Shown here: positions 7,664 through 9,505 of the stretch, piece after piece
Layout of the letters: every line of letters starts with the position of its first letter
Position numbering within the stretch: position 1 is the first letter of the stretch
From: UBA2428 sp002343545
GTDB taxonomy: Bacteria > Bdellovibrionota > UBA2428
Direction of reading: 5' to 3'
Assembly (NCBI GenBank): GCA_937952285.1
Contig: CALFZE010000125.1
Span: forward strand, 1 to 9,505
DNA: 9,505 nt
Translations under genes and position numbers: made by a program
Notes under the pieces: model-generated
What the model was told of the DNA's origin: nothing
Databases searched by the model: none
What the model saw: the letters and a program-made list of their open reading frames with translations, nothing else

Positions 7664-7691
7664 GGGACGCGATCCTGGTGGATCGCGTCCC
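7664..7691. promoter_or_regulatory. Perfect 12-bp inverted repeat abutting the pyrD start codon
   Basis: GGGACGCGATCC (7664-7675), loop TGGT (7676-7679), GGATCGCGTCCC (7680-7691). The 12-bp stem is perfect. On the - strand the 3' arm ends on the base before the GTG of pyrD, and the hairpin begins 36 nt after the stop of the upstream DUF481-like gene. It occupies the place where a ribosome binding site would be. No T tract follows on the - strand, so a standard intrinsic terminator is unlikely. Possible roles are translational or attenuation control of pyrD, transcript-end formation for the upstream gene, or an operator. The fold is seen; the function is inferred. Confidence 0.6.
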
Positions 7692-7727
7692 GGCGGTCAA
7701 GCGTCGCGGTGGGCTTTCGCTCGGGAC

Positions 7728-8456
7728 CTAGAACTTGGCCACGAGGGCCACGGTCGTCGTCGTATCGGTGGCTTTGCGGCCGACGACGGGGGCATTGCGG
7801 TGCTCGACCTTGACGCCCGACTTGACCGAGAAAGTGTTGTCGAGCGCGGCCGTGATGGCGAGCTGATCGACGAGGCGCCAATCGGCGGAGGATTTGAGGC
7901 TGAAAGTGCTCGTGATGTCGTTCGAGAGGTCGGCGCTTTCGGAGATCGTCCAACGGTAAAGCAGCCCGACTTTGACGGCGGCAAAATCGTTGTGGCCCGC
8001 CGGAACGAGGTTTTCGTCGACGAAAGCGAGCGCCGTCTCGAGGCGCAACGCGTGCGGCGGCAGGGGCAGGATCTTGTAGCCCAGGCCGGCTTCGAGGGTG
8101 TTGCGGCTCGAGAATCCCGAGAAGACGTTGCGCGAGAATCCGTAGGCGGCGTAGACGTCGAGCCTCTCGTTCAAGTCGCGTCCCGAACGCAGTTCGGCGG
8201 CGGCGCTTTCGGCCGTTTTCGCGGAACTTTGGAAGGTCGAGACGTAGTTGAGCTTGAGCGCGTGGAACCATTCGCTCGGCTTGTAGGCGAGCTCCGAGGC
8301 GAGGCCGTACGACTGCGTGCTCGTGTTGCCGCTCGTCGCGAGGACGGTGGCTTCGGCGTTGCCGCCGAAGACCTTCGGGGGAACGCCGGCCTCTTGGGCC
8401 CGCGCGGAAAGGGCGACGACGGAGAGAAGGCTCAGGATCTTGGAAGAAAATTTCAT
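7728..8456 (-). CDS. DUF481-like outer-membrane beta-barrel protein
   Basis: A 242-residue exported protein. A signal peptide of about 20 residues (basic K2/K6, hydrophobic ILSLLSVVAL, then ARA before Gln21) supports ATG 8456 over the ATG 21 bp upstream at 8477, which would put MPLLVFG in front of the signal. The mature part is made of alternating strands with aromatic girdles and short turns (ATSGNTSTQSYGL, LKLNYVSTFQ, DVYAAYGFSRNVF, GLGYKILPL, FAAVKVGLLYRW). It ends in a C-terminal Phe (VALVAKF), as barrel proteins recognised by the BAM complex do. The pattern matches DUF481, the YdiY/salt-induced outer-membrane protein group, whose function is largely unknown. It lies between a secreted triad protein and pyrD, with no obvious functional tie to either. 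Confidence 0.83.
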   Translation of the reverse strand: MKFSSKILSLLSVVALSARAQEAGVPPKVFGGNAEATVLATSGNTSTQSYGLASELAYKPSEWFHALKLNYVSTFQSSAKTAESAAAELRSGRDLNERLDVYAAYGFSRNVFSGFSSRNTLEAGLGYKILPLPPHALRLETALAFVDENLVPAGHNDFAAVKVGLLYRWTISESADLSNDITSTFSLKSSADWRLVDQLAITAALDNTFSVKSGVKVEHRNAPVVGRKATDTTTTVALVAKF

Positions 8457-8514
8457 GCCGAAAACCAACAACGGCATGGACGCAGCGGCAAGAGAATTTT
8501 TCGTAACGCCGGCT

Positions 8515-9231
8515 TCAGGGTTGGCCGTCGACCTTGACGTAGGTCGCGAGGTCGAAGCAACGCGCTTGCTCGAAGGAGTCCGCGTACTCGAGCTTGCCCG
8601 GAACCTCGAAGCGCAGCACGTCGCCGTTGCGCTCGATCGCCTTGACGCCGCATCGCGAGGGATTCCAGCGATCGAAGAGACAGAAGCGCGCGTCCGGCGC
8701 GGCCGGGTTCGTGTCGGCGCGCTCGGGCAGCAGCACGAAAGCGTGGTCCTTGAGCGAGAGACAGACGTAGATGCCGGCGTCGGGGATGCCGTAGCTGCGC
8801 GCGAGGCAGGCCGCGACCTGCGATCCCTCGCCGCAGTTCGCGAACTGGCAGTACTGCGAGGAGCCCGTGTAGGTCTTCTCGACGATTTCGCGCCGGACCG
8901 CCTCGCAGAAAGCGGCGGGGTCGCTCGTGGTGCCGATGCGCGCGCCGATCCCGCTCCGGGAACACGCCCACTTCGCTTCGGCGAGATTGCGCGAGCAGCC
9001 GTTCACGCGCCCGCCCACGGTCGCCGAAAAACGATCCATTTCGTCGCCGAGCAGCTGGACGCGGCGTTCGTAACGCGCGGCAAGGGCTTTGGCGTCGGGC
9101 TCGGGCCAGTGGTAGCGAAACTTCGCCCGCGGGAGCAGGGCGTCGAACGGCGCCGCGAGGCTCGGACCGCCGCTTCCCACGCCGAAGAGCAGAATGCCCA
9201 AGGCGCATAGACCGAGGCGCCGCGACTTCAT
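8515..9231 (-). CDS. Secreted cysteine-rich protein with transglutaminase/cysteine-protease-like Cys-His-Asp triad
   Basis: A 238-residue protein with an N-terminal signal peptide (KSRR, hydrophobic LGLCALGILLFGVG, likely cleavage near A26/A27). Three motifs fall in the order and spacing of the papain-like transglutaminase fold: NCGEGSQVAACLARSYGIP with candidate nucleophile C133 at a helix start, DHAFVLLPE with H163 on a strand, and LFDRWNP with D187. The mature part has ten cysteines (79, 90, 109, 128, 133, 142, 157, 184, 194, 225), unusually many for a periplasmic or secreted protein and suggestive of disulfides. The N-terminal part (about 28-110) is helical and unrecognised. No substrate can be named. 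ATG 9231 starts one base after the stop of the upstream partial gene, so the two are probably coupled; a 58-bp gap separates it from the DUF481-like gene. Enzyme activity is inferred from motifs only. Confidence 0.75.
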   Translation of the reverse strand: MKSRRLGLCALGILLFGVGSGGPSLAAPFDALLPRAKFRYHWPEPDAKALAARYERRVQLLGDEMDRFSATVGGRVNGCSRNLAEAKWACSRSGIGARIGTTSDPAAFCEAVRREIVEKTYTGSSQYCQFANCGEGSQVAACLARSYGIPDAGIYVCLSLKDHAFVLLPERADTNPAAPDARFCLFDRWNPSRCGVKAIERNGDVLRFEVPGKLEYADSFEQARCFDLATYVKVDGQP

Positions 9232-9232
9232 C

Positions 9233-9505
9233 CTAGGGGGTTTCTTCCGGGAGGCACGCGAGGCAGTCGAGTCGGCGACTTCGGTAGCGCATCGGGTTGA
9301 AAAGGGTTCCCCCGGAGCCTTGGCTTTCCTGGACTTCGAGTTTCACGCAGCCTTCTTCGGCTTGCGCGAGACGGTAGATCTGGTGGGTGCGGAACTTGAC
9401 GCCCGTCGTGAGGCTCACGCGCTCGTGGGTGCGCTCGAAGACGTGAAGCCCGGGCGAAGGGCGTTGGAGCGCGCTCTCGTCGCTCGCGAAGGGGAAGAGG
9501 ACCGG
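9233..9505 (-). CDS. Unrecognised protein, C-terminal 90 residues (5' partial)
   Basis: The frame is open from the right window edge to TAG at 9233-9235, giving 90 visible residues; the start lies outside. The visible part is mixed in composition (PFASDESALQRPSPG, then HVFERTHERVSLTTGVKFR and HQIYRLAQAEEGCVKLEVQ), beta-strand-like and soluble. It ends RRLDCLACLPEETP with a CxxC pair near the C-terminus. A GTG at 9418 could serve as a start but lies inside the open frame, so the longer partial reading is preferred. The one-base gap (TAG-G-ATG) to the secreted triad gene suggests the two are translated together. I do not recognise the family. Confidence 0.6.
   Translation of the reverse strand, partial: PVLFPFASDESALQRPSPGLHVFERTHERVSLTTGVKFRTHQIYRLAQAEEGCVKLEVQESQGSGGTLFNPMRYRSRRLDCLACLPEETP

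Noticed and set aside
8457..8514. Gap between the triad gene and the DUF481-like gene examined for a promoter or terminator
   Set aside because: No convincing -35/-10 pair, stable hairpin or T tract was seen in the 58 bp.
7350..8537. A 395-codon + strand frame opposite pyrD and the DUF481-like gene
   Set aside because: It runs across two independent genes and their intergenic hairpin and lacks recognisable motifs.
8317..9210. A 297-codon + strand frame opposite the secreted triad gene
   Set aside because: Arg/Ala/Val-rich shadow; the - strand reading has a signal peptide, conserved-looking motifs and operon-like spacing.

Overview
The window is about 9.5 kb of compact, high-GC bacterial DNA (strong G/C preference at third codon positions). 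A quinone-type (class 2) dihydroorotate dehydrogenase, a DUF481-type outer-membrane beta-barrel protein and exported proteins with signal peptides point to a Gram-negative organism. Large hybrid kinases, DUF5985-like membrane proteins and weak Shine-Dalgarno sequences would suit a delta-proteobacterium-like lineage (Myxococcota/Bdellovibrionota and relatives). That placement is inference. I see no rRNA, tRNA, insertion sequence, phage gene or CRISPR array.

Left half (1-5917, + strand): a signalling operon of five closely packed genes. The first, cut by the left window edge, is a poly-HAMP/GAF/histidine kinase/receiver hybrid. The second is a receiver-PAS-histidine kinase-receiver hybrid, separated from the first by one TAG stop and one codon in the same reading frame. 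They are followed by a small predicted winged-helix protein and two related three-helix membrane proteins of the DUF5985 type, with junctions of 2 nt, an 8-nt overlap and 2 nt. The layout suggests two kinases able to exchange phosphate, a small DNA-binding protein and a pair of small membrane partners acting together. The output is not known.

Right half (5932-9505, - strand): a convergent run of genes, read right to left. These are the 3' end of an unrecognised gene, a secreted cysteine-rich protein with an apparent transglutaminase/cysteine-protease-type Cys-His-Asp triad, a DUF481-like outer-membrane protein, pyrD, and an unrecognised helical coiled-coil protein. A perfect 12-bp inverted repeat with a 4-nt loop ends exactly at the GTG start codon of pyrD.

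There is no gene-free stretch longer than 64 bp. The most interesting items are the signalling cassette with its single in-frame stop between two hybrid kinases, the HAMP repeats that differ only at silent sites, the hairpin at the pyrD start, and the secreted triad protein.
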